DNA of 10,700 nucleotides from the NCBI GenBank assembly GCA_012511615.1, contig JAAZFS010000104.1, positions 1 through 10,700 on the forward strand, given 5' to 3'. The notes below the pieces were generated by a model. The model did not search any database and was not told the origin of the DNA. It saw only the letters and a list, made by a program, of their open reading frames with translations. A program made the translations under genes and the position numbers. The DNA comes from Elusimicrobiota bacterium. Lineage in GTDB: Bacteria > CG03 > SLGR01. Below are positions 1-8,300 of this stretch, piece after piece. How positions within the stretch are numbered: the first letter of the stretch is position 1; every line of letters starts with the position of its first letter.

Positions 1-124
1 CAGATTTTTTTATCGGCCAAGCTATATCTTAAAGTCGCTTTTTAAAACTCGGAGCCTAGTTATGTTATTCAAGAAGGTGCGAATAGCTCTCGGTATGGGA
101 AGTTTTTCTTTAAGGAGAAAGTAA
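1..124 (+). CDS. Partial C-terminal tail, probably of a B12-binding radical SAM protein
   Basis: Reading from base 2, the frame stays open for 40 codons to a TAA at 122-124 and begins RFFYRPSYILKSLFK, ending in SLRRK. A short tail rich in Arg, Lys and Phe with an FYxRPSYIL-like element is common at the very end of cobalamin-binding radical SAM enzymes, after the TIM-barrel domain. A complete radical SAM gene follows about 100 nt downstream, which makes a tandem pair plausible. The catalytic parts lie outside the window, so the family call rests on resemblance of the tail only. A second frame is open from 46 to 204 but looks less protein-like. Family assignment is an inference of moderate strength. 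Confidence 0.5.
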   Translation, partial: RFFYRPSYILKSLFKTRSLVMLFKKVRIALGMGSFSLRRK

Positions 125-182
125 TTAAGCGAGCTACAATGGAAGTTTTGGAATTTATCGAAACCTGTTTTTGCATCGCTAT

Positions 183-197
183 CTCAAAATATTTGAG
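183..197. repeat. Inverted repeat CTCAAA-ATA-TTTGAG upstream of the radical SAM gene
   Basis: Perfect 6-base arms at 183-188 and 192-197 surround a 3-base centre. The right arm runs into GAGGGG (195-200), the only good Shine-Dalgarno-like sequence before the radical SAM gene. It could be a small operator, or a weak hairpin hiding the ribosome binding site. The palindrome is seen directly; any role is a guess. Confidence 0.35.
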
Positions 198-222
198 GGG
201 TTAAATTACGTCTGAAAATCAC

Positions 223-1587
223 TTGTCCAAAATAAATAGGATTCTCGTACTCAATCTCCCGGCATCACCGCCTGTGATGAGAAGGTATAACTGTACCTAT
301 CGCTCAAGCGGATTTCTCTATCCTCCCCATGAACTTCTCAGGGCCGCGACAGTCATAAAAAAGTATTCTTCTAAAGAAGTTTTATTCATTGATGCGGTTG
401 CAGAAAATCTTTCCTTTGAAGAGGTAGAAGACCGTATAGAAGATACTCCTATAGAGGGTTTTATATACCTGGCGGGTCTTGAGAATGTGTCTGAAGAGAG
501 AGAGAAAATTCTTAGGTTGAAAAAACGCTTTCCTGGAATTAAAGCCGCTGCAATTGGTTTTTATCCTTCAAAGTTTAGGGAGGAGTTTACTTATCTTGAT
601 GCCGCATTAGATGGTGCTTTTGAGGAAAGGATAAGAGATGCCCTTTCCAAGGATGGTTCTTTCTTTCAAAACTTAAAAAATGGAGAAAATTCTGTTTTTG
701 AGATAGAGCCGGATATTCTTGATTCAGTGGATAGAAGTTTCCTTAAAGAGGATAGATATCGGGACCTTTTCATCAAAGGGAAAACTGCCTGGCTTTTCAC
801 TGCCTTTGGTTGTCCATATAATTGTTCTTTTTGCATCAGGACCTACGATTCAAAAAAATGGCTTCCGAGAAATTCGGATAAGGTAATCCAGGAGCTGAAG
901 GAACTTATTGAAAGTGGCTATAAAAATTTCAGGTTTTTAGATGATAATATTACCTTGAACAGACCTTTCCTTAAAAAGCTTAAAGTCTTATATAAAGACT
1001 TAGAAATGAAGCCGAATCTTTATGGTTTTTCCCGGGCCGACCTGATAGATAAAGAACTTGCAGATCTTCTTAAAGAACTGAATTTTAAAAGAATATATAT
1101 AGGAGTGGAGACATTCAGCAGTGTTAAGCAGTCTGAGTATAGAAAACAGCTGGATACATCTTATAAACTAAAAACTGCCTTTAATGAGTTGTCCAGAGTT
1201 GGAATAGAAACAGCGGTCTGGATAATATATGACCCTGATACTGATCGTCTTTCCTCTCTTCCGCGGGCTGCCTGGAGGCTGAGCCGCTTGGGAGTATCTA
1301 TGGTTTTGATGAATATACTTATACCTTATCGCGGGACGGAGCTTTATGAAAATAGATATGGAGATAAAGAATTCTCAGAGTTTGCAATCCGACTTGCTGG
1401 GCCCTTAAAGTGCGGTCTGGCCAGTATTTTATTTTATGCTTCTTATGCTCTTCATTTCCTTAATTGGAAGAGTCTTATTTCTTATCTGGTGCGTTTTCCA
1501 GGAAGTTTCTTACGCTCTGCCTTATATAATTATGCGAACTCTGCTGGAGTATTTTATATTCCTGGTCGCCGTCAGGTAAAGAAATAA
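223..1587 (+). CDS. B12-type radical SAM protein of unknown substrate
   Basis: A 454-residue protein. Residues 5-150 resemble the Rossmann-like cobalamin-binding domain of BchE-type radical SAM enzymes (ILVLNLPAS, then YPPHELLRAATVIKKY and VLFIDAVAENLS). I see no DxHxxG cobalamin-ligand motif, so corrin binding is uncertain. Residues 190-400 form the radical SAM barrel: C197xxxC201xxC204 binds the 4Fe-4S cluster that cleaves S-adenosylmethionine. FRFLDDNIT, RIYIGVET and PYRGTELYE are typical later barrel elements. The C-terminal 70 residues are hydrophobic and basic and may touch the membrane. The substrate cannot be read from sequence. The TTG start is uncertain: GAGGGG at 195-200 is 22 nt upstream and would better serve ATT at 205 or ACG at 208 in the same frame, which is open back to a TAA at 202-204. 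A similar protein may end just upstream. Confidence 0.85.
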   Translation: MSKINRILVLNLPASPPVMRRYNCTYRSSGFLYPPHELLRAATVIKKYSSKEVLFIDAVAENLSFEEVEDRIEDTPIEGFIYLAGLENVSEEREKILRLKKRFPGIKAAAIGFYPSKFREEFTYLDAALDGAFEERIRDALSKDGSFFQNLKNGENSVFEIEPDILDSVDRSFLKEDRYRDLFIKGKTAWLFTAFGCPYNCSFCIRTYDSKKWLPRNSDKVIQELKELIESGYKNFRFLDDNITLNRPFLKKLKVLYKDLEMKPNLYGFSRADLIDKELADLLKELNFKRIYIGVETFSSVKQSEYRKQLDTSYKLKTAFNELSRVGIETAVWIIYDPDTDRLSSLPRAAWRLSRLGVSMVLMNILIPYRGTELYENRYGDKEFSEFAIRLAGPLKCGLASILFYASYALHFLNWKSLISYLVRFPGSFLRSALYNYANSAGVFYIPGRRQVKK

Positions 1588-1657
1588 TTGATGAGTTTTT
1601 TCGATATGGCGTTTTATGTTAGTGCTTTCGATGGCCAGGGTGCCGATGGAATGAATC

Positions 1658-2281
1658 GTGTTTAAAGCATTATTGGCAGGAGGACTAGCAGGACTTGTGG
1701 CAGGTTTTGTGGTAGGTCCTGGAGTAATGCTTCTTATATATGAGTCTCTCCGAAAAGGTCGCGGCGCCGGTGTGCTTTTTGCCACAGGCATATTTGCTGG
1801 AAATTTTCTACTCTTAATTTTAATTCATCTGGGCGCTGCTCATATATTTTCTTCTTCAGCTTACCGATCTCTTTCTGGCTGGGGCGGGGCAGCTGTATTT
1901 GCTCTTATAGGTTTGATATCTATACTGGGAAGTTTTAAAGAAAACCAGCAAGTATTACCTAAAGAACCTACGAATTCTTTAAAGGAAAGTTTTCTAAAAG
2001 GCTTTTCACTGTGTTTTATAACCCCCTTTTCCCTTGTCTTTCTAGCAGGTATTTATTCGACCGCCTTATATGCTGGATATACTGACCGTCCGCTTTTAGT
2101 TTTTTTATTCACCCTGCTTATCATGCTTTTAGCTGGTGATATAATAAAGGCCCTTCTGGCAGACAAACTCAGTAAATTTCTAAGTGATTCTACTATGAAA
2201 AGCTTGGAGGGTTTTGCTGGCTATCTGTTTTTGGGAATTTCTGCATACATTATCTGGAGTCTTCTTTCTGGCCGAATATGA
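1658..2281 (+). CDS. LysE/RhtB-family translocator
   Basis: A 207-residue integral membrane protein with about six hydrophobic segments (roughly 4-26, 38-60, 72-90, 117-140, 144-166 and 184-203). The N-terminal segment with G20-P21-G22 followed by SLRKGRGAGVLFATGIFAGN matches the PGP...G-R-AG-G...G layout of LysE-type exporters, which move amino acids or other small solutes out across the inner membrane; length is typical. The substrate is not predictable. In frame there is a TGA at 1652-1654, so the start must be GTG 1658 (or ATC 1655); only a weak GGA at 1648-1650 precedes it. A 24-codon reading frame (1591-1665) ends just inside the gene, so initiation may be coupled to it. The stop overlaps the next gene's ATG by 4 nt. 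Confidence 0.8.
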   Translation: MFKALLAGGLAGLVAGFVVGPGVMLLIYESLRKGRGAGVLFATGIFAGNFLLLILIHLGAAHIFSSSAYRSLSGWGGAAVFALIGLISILGSFKENQQVLPKEPTNSLKESFLKGFSLCFITPFSLVFLAGIYSTALYAGYTDRPLLVFLFTLLIMLLAGDIIKALLADKLSKFLSDSTMKSLEGFAGYLFLGISAYIIWSLLSGRI

Positions 2282-2514
2282 AGAGTTTCCCCCATAAAAA
2301 CCTAAATTCAAACCTCTTAAAAGAACTGGTGACTTACAAGATGCCCTATGGGAAATACCGGGGATATAAAATTTTTGCCCTACCAGAGAGCTATCTTATT
2401 TGGTATAAGAATAAAGGTTTTCCTTCCGGACGCCTAGGCGAAATGATGGGGCTTATGTATGAAATAAAGCTCAATGGTCTTGAGCATTTACTTTATCCTT
2501 TGATTGAAAAATAA
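2278..2514 (+). CDS. DUF3820 family small protein
   Basis: A 78-residue soluble protein. Residues 23-75 carry the pattern MPYGKYRGYKI...LPESYLIWY, then KGFPSGRLGEMM and LNGLEHLLYPL, which is the DUF3820 family (also described as a putative quorum-sensing-regulated virulence factor domain). Related sequence occurs at the C-terminus of some DEDD exonucleases such as ExoX, and the next gene here is a DEDD exonuclease. No biochemical function is established to my knowledge. ATG overlaps the TGA of the LysE-type gene in an ATGA, implying translational coupling. Length is normal for the stand-alone form. The family call is firm, the function open. Confidence 0.8.
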   Translation: MKSFPHKNLNSNLLKELVTYKMPYGKYRGYKIFALPESYLIWYKNKGFPSGRLGEMMGLMYEIKLNGLEHLLYPLIEK

Positions 2515-2533
2515 TTTTTAAAAGAAAAAAATA

Positions 2534-3691
2534 ATGAATAAGAAAAACTATATTATGATAAAAGACAATTCTGCTCTAAAGGAGCTTGTTGACCACTTGC
2601 TCAAAGAAAATATTATTGCGGTTGATACCGAATCAAATGGTCTGCATGCTTATCAAGAGAGAATATGTCTTGTGCAAATTTCTACGAAAACTAAAAATTA
2701 TATCGTAGATCCTTTTGAAGCGGATGATCTCTCCCCCTTGGGGAAAATCCTTGAGTCTAAAAAAACAGAGAAAGTTTTTCACTCGGGAGAATATGACCTA
2801 ATTTGTTTGTGGAGAGATTATGGCTTTCGCTTTAATAATCTTTTTGACACTATGATTGCGGCTAAACTTGTTGGCAATAACAAGTTGGGCCTTGGAGGTG
2901 TTGTAGAGGAAGAACTTAAAATACATATTCCCAAAAAATTTCAGAAATCAGATTGGGGTCAGCGTCCTCTTCCCGATGAGATGTTGGACTATGCCATGAC
3001 CGATACACTTTATCTAATAAGGCTTCGGGATATACTAAAGAAAAAACTTGAATTGGCTGGACTTCTACCTCTGGCGGCGGAGGAATTTGATATGCTTTCC
3101 ACTCCCTTGGAAATAGCTCATCCCACGTCTGAGGATATATTTTGGAAACTCAGTCGTTCTACTTCGCTCAGCCGTAGGGGTAATTCGGTAATTTGGAAAC
3201 TTATTCTAATGCGTGATGCAGAGGCCCGTCGGCGGGACAGACCCCTCTTTAAAATTTTTTCAGATAAACTGATTCTTAGTATTGCTGAAGAGCTTCCTAC
3301 TAAAAGAGAGGAACTTGCTTCTCTAAAAGGTATGGGCCGCTACAATATGCAGAACTATTCTGGGCGTATTCTTTCTATTGTTAAATCTAAAATAGATCCA
3401 GTTCCAAAGAAAGAAAAATTTAATCCACCCTCAAATCCCGGTTTTCGCTATAGGCTAGATAAGCTTCAGAGGTGGCGGATTAGAGCAGCCAGAAAAGCAA
3501 AGCTTTCTTCGGAATTTATTATGCCCAGACAACTCATGTATGATTTTGCGGAATCTCCACCGTTAGATCCAGAAGACTTAAAAAGAAAGATGGAAAGGTT
3601 TCCATACAGGTATGAAAAGTATGTTTCCGAATGGGGTTTTCCTCTTATAAAATCCCTAGAGAAAGTTGGAGAAAAGTTGATAAAGGAGTAA
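2534..3691 (+). CDS. rnd: Ribonuclease D (DEDDy 3'-5' exoribonuclease with HRDC domains)
   Basis: A 385-residue cytoplasmic exonuclease, close to the ~375 of the E. coli enzyme, expected to trim 3' ends of tRNA precursors and other structured RNA. The DEDDy nuclease domain spans about 1-190: motif I D31-T-E33, motif II in HSGEYD with D88, and motif III Y153-A-M-T-D157 supply the four metal-binding acids and the catalytic Tyr. An HRDC domain follows at about 205-290 (RDAEARRRDRPLFKIFSD, LKGMGRYN) and a more divergent second one at about 310-380. The start is either ATG 2534 or the in-frame ATG 2555; neither has a clear Shine-Dalgarno. It lies 19 nt after the DUF3820 gene, and its 3' end contains the ribosome binding site of the next gene. 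Confidence 0.92.
   Translation: MNKKNYIMIKDNSALKELVDHLLKENIIAVDTESNGLHAYQERICLVQISTKTKNYIVDPFEADDLSPLGKILESKKTEKVFHSGEYDLICLWRDYGFRFNNLFDTMIAAKLVGNNKLGLGGVVEEELKIHIPKKFQKSDWGQRPLPDEMLDYAMTDTLYLIRLRDILKKKLELAGLLPLAAEEFDMLSTPLEIAHPTSEDIFWKLSRSTSLSRRGNSVIWKLILMRDAEARRRDRPLFKIFSDKLILSIAEELPTKREELASLKGMGRYNMQNYSGRILSIVKSKIDPVPKKEKFNPPSNPGFRYRLDKLQRWRIRAARKAKLSSEFIMPRQLMYDFAESPPLDPEDLKRKMERFPYRYEKYVSEWGFPLIKSLEKVGEKLIKE
3682..3688 (+). promoter_or_regulatory. Strong ribosome binding site for the flavin reductase-like gene
   Basis: AAAGGAG lies 7 nt before ATG 3696 and overlaps the last codons of ribonuclease D. It is one of the few canonical Shine-Dalgarno sequences in the window. It fixes the start of the downstream gene and indicates that the two genes share a transcript. 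Confidence 0.75.
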
Positions 3692-3695
3692 TAGC

Positions 3696-4250
3696 ATGAA
3701 TTATAAAGAAATTCCCCTAGATGTTGCATATAGGCTAATAAACCACGGTCCAGTCGTGCTAGTGTCGAGTAGACTTCGAAATGGAGTCTATGACATAGCG
3801 CCTGTGGCTTGGAATTGTATAATATCAAAAGATCCTACCAGCCTGGTTGTCGCTATTAGTAAGGCTAATGCAACTCACGATGCAATAATTTTTAGAGAAG
3901 AGTTTGCCATATCTATACCCTGCGCAGCTCAAGAGAAGATTGTAAAGGATACCGGTGCGGTATCGGGTGCCGATACTGAGAAATTTTCGAATTTTGATAT
4001 AAAATTTATCCCTGGTAAGAAGACCGATCTTAAAATACCAACTGGCTGTACCGGATACATAGAATGCCGACTCGAGGCCGTATATGATATGGGAGGGCAC
4101 AGCCTCTTATATGGAGAGGCGATTTATGCTGCCGCCGACCCCGAGGGATTTTCCGAGAGAGTTCTGCCCGAAAATGAGAAGGGGAAAACCCTCCATCATC
4201 TGGGGAGTAATGTATTTGCCGTGCCCTCTTTGAGTCAGCCAGAATCCTGA
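3696..4250 (+). CDS. Flavin reductase-like (flavoredoxin-type) FMN-binding protein
   Basis: A 184-residue soluble protein with the split-barrel flavin-reductase-like fold. Typical elements are residues 14-60 (NHGPVVLVSSR, YDIAPVAWNCIISKDPTSLVVAI), the region ATHDAIIFREEFAISIP at 59-75, and a C-terminal half (about 110-140) with GCTGYIECRLEAVYDMGGHSLLYGEA, where the sheet that contacts FMN is completed. Members bind FMN and either reduce flavin with NAD(P)H or act as electron carriers (flavoredoxin); which applies here cannot be told. The start is set by AAAGGAG 7 nt upstream. The gene sits 4 nt behind ribonuclease D with no obvious functional link. About 150 nt of AT-rich sequence follow before the biotin ligase gene. 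Confidence 0.8.
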   Translation: MNYKEIPLDVAYRLINHGPVVLVSSRLRNGVYDIAPVAWNCIISKDPTSLVVAISKANATHDAIIFREEFAISIPCAAQEKIVKDTGAVSGADTEKFSNFDIKFIPGKKTDLKIPTGCTGYIECRLEAVYDMGGHSLLYGEAIYAAADPEGFSERVLPENEKGKTLHHLGSNVFAVPSLSQPES

Positions 4251-4290
4251 CATATTACGAAAAAAAGTCTTTAGAAAATTTCTATAATTT

Positions 4291-4336
4291 CTAATCTTTA
4301 ATGGGGATTTCCGTATATTAGCTAAGATTAGCTTAT
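4291..4336. promoter_or_regulatory. Possible operator: inverted plus tandem repeats upstream of the biotin ligase gene
   Basis: CTAATCTT (4291-4298) is perfectly inverted as AAGATTAG (4324-4331), with 25 nt between the arms. The right arm also lies inside a tandem 10-base repeat, ATTAGCTAAG then ATTAGCTTAT (4317-4336), a spacing of one helical turn. The block sits just upstream of a promoter-like sequence at 4354-4382, a place where a repressor or activator could act. The repeats are seen directly; regulation is inferred, and the AT-rich context raises the chance of coincidence. Confidence 0.35.
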
Positions 4337-4353
4337 TTCCCAGAATATTTACC

Positions 4354-4382
4354 TTAATAGTCTGAAAAAAAAGTGTGATAAT
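4354..4382 (+). promoter_or_regulatory. Sigma70-like promoter for the biotin ligase-carboxylase pair
   Basis: TTAATA (4354-4359) as -35, a 17 nt spacer, and GATAAT (4377-4382) as -10 with an upstream TG at 4374-4375 (extended -10). Transcription would begin near 4389, only about 11 nt before ATG 4400. If this promoter is real, translation from ATG 4400 would be almost leaderless, and the internal ATG 4496 with its GGAGAGG becomes a serious alternative start. Predicted from motif and spacing only. Confidence 0.45.
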
Positions 4383-4399
4383 TATGAGAAAAATTAAAT

Positions 4400-5281
4400 A
4401 TGGTTGAACTTTTGCTAAAAGAGACCTCTCTTCATGTTCCTCTATCTCTAAAAGAATTTAATTCGCTTCCGGGCGGATGGGGAGAGGACATGGGAATGCT
4501 AGCGCCCTGGGAAAAATCCTGCCCTGATTTTTTGAAGAGTCTAGTAAATGAAGATTCTTTTCGGACAATTGTCGTGGGAAAAACACCTAGTCTTATGGAT
4601 CTCATTCGGGCTGAAGAGATAAGGGGGGAGATTTCTGACTGGGATTCTCTTATTGCCTTTAGCCAAGAAGCTGGTCGTGGTCGCCTCGGTAGAAGTTGGG
4701 CCTCTCTTCCTGGAAACATAACTGGTGCGATTCGTCTGCCTCTTCCCCCTAAGGGGTATGAGACTCTGCTTCCTCTTCTGCTAAGTGATATAATCGCATT
4801 TTTTTTAATGGGTCTGGGGCTTTCGATTAGAGTGAAGTGGCCCAATGATTTGATTCTCAATTCAGGAAAGGTCGGAGGCATTTTGATAGAAGAGAAAGCT
4901 GGGATTTTTATTGCAGGTATAGGGATAAATCTTTTCGCCGCGCCCGAGCTGGTCCAAAAGGAATTTACTTCGGAAGCTTTTCCGCCACTTGCTCTTTTGG
5001 GATATCTGAAAAACCCTATCGGACCTCTTACCTTTTGGAGAAAACTTGTTAAGGAAATACAAATTAAGTATAATTACGCGATAAATAATCTTAGTCCGCA
5101 CGAATTTGTAGAGGATTTTTCTGCCCGAATGCTCCTTCTATCCGAGAAGGTTATGTTAACCGAAACTTGGGAAGGAGAAATCAGCGGGGTCTTAACTGGA
5201 CTTACGGAGGAGGGTGCCCTCAGAGTATTAACAGAGGGCGGTGAGCGGATTTTCTTAAATGGAAGCCTCCGGCCTGCTTAA
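4400..5281 (+). CDS. birA: Biotin--[carboxyl-carrier-protein] ligase, no DNA-binding domain
   Basis: Forms biotinyl-AMP and transfers biotin to the carrier-domain lysine of biotin enzymes. The catalytic domain spans about residues 58-230: TPSLMD at the substrate-facing start, the biotin/ATP loop GRGRLGRSW (92-100), KWPND (146-150) followed by SGKVGGILIEE, and GIGINL (173-178). The last ~50 residues form the SH3-like C-terminal domain (SEKVMLTETWEGEISG). The winged-helix repressor domain of E. coli BirA is absent, so this is a group I ligase with no direct operator-binding role. The first ~57 residues are an unassigned extension. An alternative start at ATG 4496 has GGAGAGG 8 nt upstream and would give 261 residues. 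The gene directly downstream encodes a biotin-dependent carboxylase, its likely substrate. Confidence 0.9.
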   Translation: MVELLLKETSLHVPLSLKEFNSLPGGWGEDMGMLAPWEKSCPDFLKSLVNEDSFRTIVVGKTPSLMDLIRAEEIRGEISDWDSLIAFSQEAGRGRLGRSWASLPGNITGAIRLPLPPKGYETLLPLLLSDIIAFFLMGLGLSIRVKWPNDLILNSGKVGGILIEEKAGIFIAGIGINLFAAPELVQKEFTSEAFPPLALLGYLKNPIGPLTFWRKLVKEIQIKYNYAINNLSPHEFVEDFSARMLLLSEKVMLTETWEGEISGVLTGLTEEGALRVLTEGGERIFLNGSLRPA

Positions 5282-5314
5282 ACTATAAATATCAACTAAC
5301 AGGATAAATATATT

Positions 5315-8300
5315 ATGAAGAGAAAAAAATTTGAGGAATTTCTAAAAGAAATAAAAGGTAAAAAAGTACTTGTCGCCAATAGGGGTATTCCTGCCCGTCG
5401 ACTGATGCGGTCAATGAGAGACGAGTTGGGTGCAATCCCAGTTTTGGCGGTTACTGATATTGATAAAACTGCGCCTTTTATTACTGGAGCCCGCGACATT
5501 CTTCTTTTAGGAAAAAACCCCAACGCCTATCTTGATTTAGATAGATTAATAAAGCTCGCCAAGGCCAATGATATTGATGCAATACATCCCGGATGGGGCT
5601 TTGCAGCAGAGGATGCTACTTTTCCTGAAAAATGTCGTGATGCAGGTATGATTTTTATCGGACCTCCGTCTGGACCTATGCAGCTTCTTGGTAATAAGGT
5701 TAGTGCCCGTCAACTGGCGAAAAAAATAGGGGTACCTATTGTTCCAGGAACCGAAGGAGCCGTTGACTTTGAAGAAGCCCGCGCTGCCGCAAAAGAGCTT
5801 GGCTTTCCTGTCATGCTCAAATCAGAAGGTGGTGGTGGTGGGCGTGGTATCTATGAGATATATAGCCAGGAAGAATTAGAGGGAGCTTTTGAAAAGGCCT
5901 CTATGCTTGCTCAGGCATCTTTCGGAAATCCTAAAATATTTGTTGAAAAATTATTGACTGATGTTAGGCATATTGAGATACAGGTCATAGCCGACCAGTA
6001 CGGTAATGCTTTCGCCTTTGATGAGAGGGATTGTACGGTCCAGAGAAACCATCAAAAACTCTTGGAGATGACACCTTCACCCTGGCCAGGGATGACGGAA
6101 AAACTCCGGGAAAAACTCAAAGAATACTCTGTAAAACTCATTAAAGAGGCCAACTATTATTCGCTTGCGACTGTGGAGTTTATGGTCGATAAAGAAGGCC
6201 AGCCCTACATGATTGAGGTAAATACCAGACTTCAGGTTGAGCACGGTATAACCGAGACCAGATATGGTATTGACCTTGTGGAAGAACAGACGGCAATTGC
6301 CTTTGGTTCTGAACTTCGGTTTAACAAAAAAAATACCAAGCCTTTCTATAAGGCCTTTCAGGTAAGGATTAACTGTGAGGATCCTCAGAATAATTTTACT
6401 CCCAACTCGGGCCGTATAACTCGTTACATTTCTCCGGCAGGACCGGGGGTTAGATTGGATTCCTGTGTAACTGGAGGATATGACTTTCCCTCTGTTTACG
6501 ATTCGGCCGCAGCCCTTCTAATTACTTACGGAAAAACTTGGGACAAGGTGTTTGGAATAATGAATCGTGCTCTAAATGAGTACCTGGTTAGCGGCGTTAA
6601 AACCACCATTAATTTTCTCAAGAAGATTATCAATCATCCTGTATTTCGTTCAGGGAAATATTCTACAGATTTTATCGCAAAGACCCCAGAACTAATGTAT
6701 TACCAAGACAAGGAGAGCGAGGCTCTCCGTCTGGCTCGTTTGGTAGCTGACATAAGTGCCAGAGGTTATAACAGGTTTGTTGAACTGGGAGAATACAGAG
6801 GCACTGAGGATAAGAGAGTCGGTCGTTTTGAGCCAGTTATGCCTGATTTTCCCAGAGAGGATAAGTTTCGTTCTCCTTACCCGCGGCGAGATAGAAAACT
6901 ACTTTTAGAATATATTAGAGATTCTGGCTATATACATTTCACAGATACAACTACAAGAGATGTGACCCAGTCTAACAGTGGCAACCGTTTCCGCGTTGGT
7001 GAGGATCGACTGATAGGACCTTATATGGATAGGTGTGGATTCTTTTCTATAGAAAACGGAGGAGGTGCGCATTTTCATGTGGCCATGTTGGCCAATATGA
7101 CCTATCCTTTCCGGGAGGCCCGTGAATGGAATAATTTTGCACCCGATACACCCAAGCAGATTCTTGTCCGTTCTACAAACCTTTTGGGTTATAGACCCCA
7201 ACCGAAGAATCTGATGGATATAACCGGAAAGATGATTTGTGAAAACTATGATATCGTCCGTTGTTTTGATTTTTTAAACCATGTTGAAAACATGAGGCCA
7301 ACGGCAGAAATGGTATTAAACTCTGAGACTAATATCTTTGAGCCAGCTATTTCTCTCTCTTGGGCTCCGGGTTTCGATACCGCTCATTATCTACAGGTTG
7401 CGGAAGAAATACTGGAGATGGTGGCCGATATCAGAAAAATTCTACCAGAGGAAGCCCAGTTTGATATCATACTCGGCCTCAAGGACATGGCTGGAGTTTG
7501 TCCTCCGCGCTTTATCGGTGAACTTGTAGGTGAACTTAGAAAAAGATACCCCGGACTTATTTTAAGCTATCACAGGCATTACACAGATGGCCTTTTTATT
7601 CCTACAGTAGGAGCTGCCGCTGCAGCCGGAGCCCACATAGTGGATACCGGTATTGGGGCAAGCGTCCGCTGGTATGGTCAGGGTGATGTCCTTGCCACTG
7701 CCGCCTATATGGAGGGCGAGTTAGGCTTAAAGACCAACTTGAACAAAGACATGATTCGCACTACGAATTTTCTCTTAAAACAAATCATGCCTTATTTTGA
7801 CCGCTATACAGCTCCATGGTTTAAGGGTATTGATCACGATGTAGTTAATCACGGCATGCCGGGAGGAGCGACTTCTTCTTCACAAGAAGCCGCACTCAAG
7901 CAGGGCTACATCCATCTTCTTCCTTATATATTAAGGTATCTTGCCCTGACTCGTCAGATTATAAAATATCACGACGTTACTCCAGGTTCCCAGATAACCT
8001 GGAATACGGCTTTTCTTGCGGTCACCTCCGCTTATAAGAAGGGGGGGACGGGCCGGGTGGAGTTTATGCTGGATACATTTGAGAAAGCAATAAACCTACC
8101 AGAGAATGAGATGACTGAGGAGCTCCGGAGGGAGCGACTCATGATTTATTGTGATTCAAATGACGCTTTTCGGGATCTTCTCTTGGGGAAATTTGGTCGA
8201 CTGCCTCTTGGATTTCCACCTGACTGGGTCTATGAGAGTGCCTTTGGCAATAAATATAAATCCGTTCTTGAAAAAAGGACCGATGAGTCTCCTTTGAAAA

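Noticed and set aside
46..204. Open frame of 52 codons at the left edge, ending in a possible 21-codon ORF from ATG 139
   Set aside because: It lacks a convincing ribosome binding site and family resemblance, and overlaps the more protein-like tail at 2-124 in another frame.
4283..4288. Perfect TATAAT after the flavin reductase-like gene
   Set aside because: No -35 element at a workable distance and no extended TG; the surrounding sequence is so AT-rich that a chance match is likely. The promoter at 4354-4382 is better formed.
4251..4290. Rho-independent terminator after the flavin reductase-like gene
   Set aside because: The only inverted repeat there is the AT-only-loop AGAAA-A-TTTCT without a G+C stem or a following T-run.
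4432..4881. 149-codon frame on the - strand opposite the biotin ligase gene
   Set aside because: Mirror frame of a clear catalytic domain; composition is low-quality and no motif is recognisable.
7338..7529. 63-codon frame inside the carboxylase gene on the same strand
   Set aside because: Lies wholly within the carboxyltransferase coding region in another frame and has no family resemblance.
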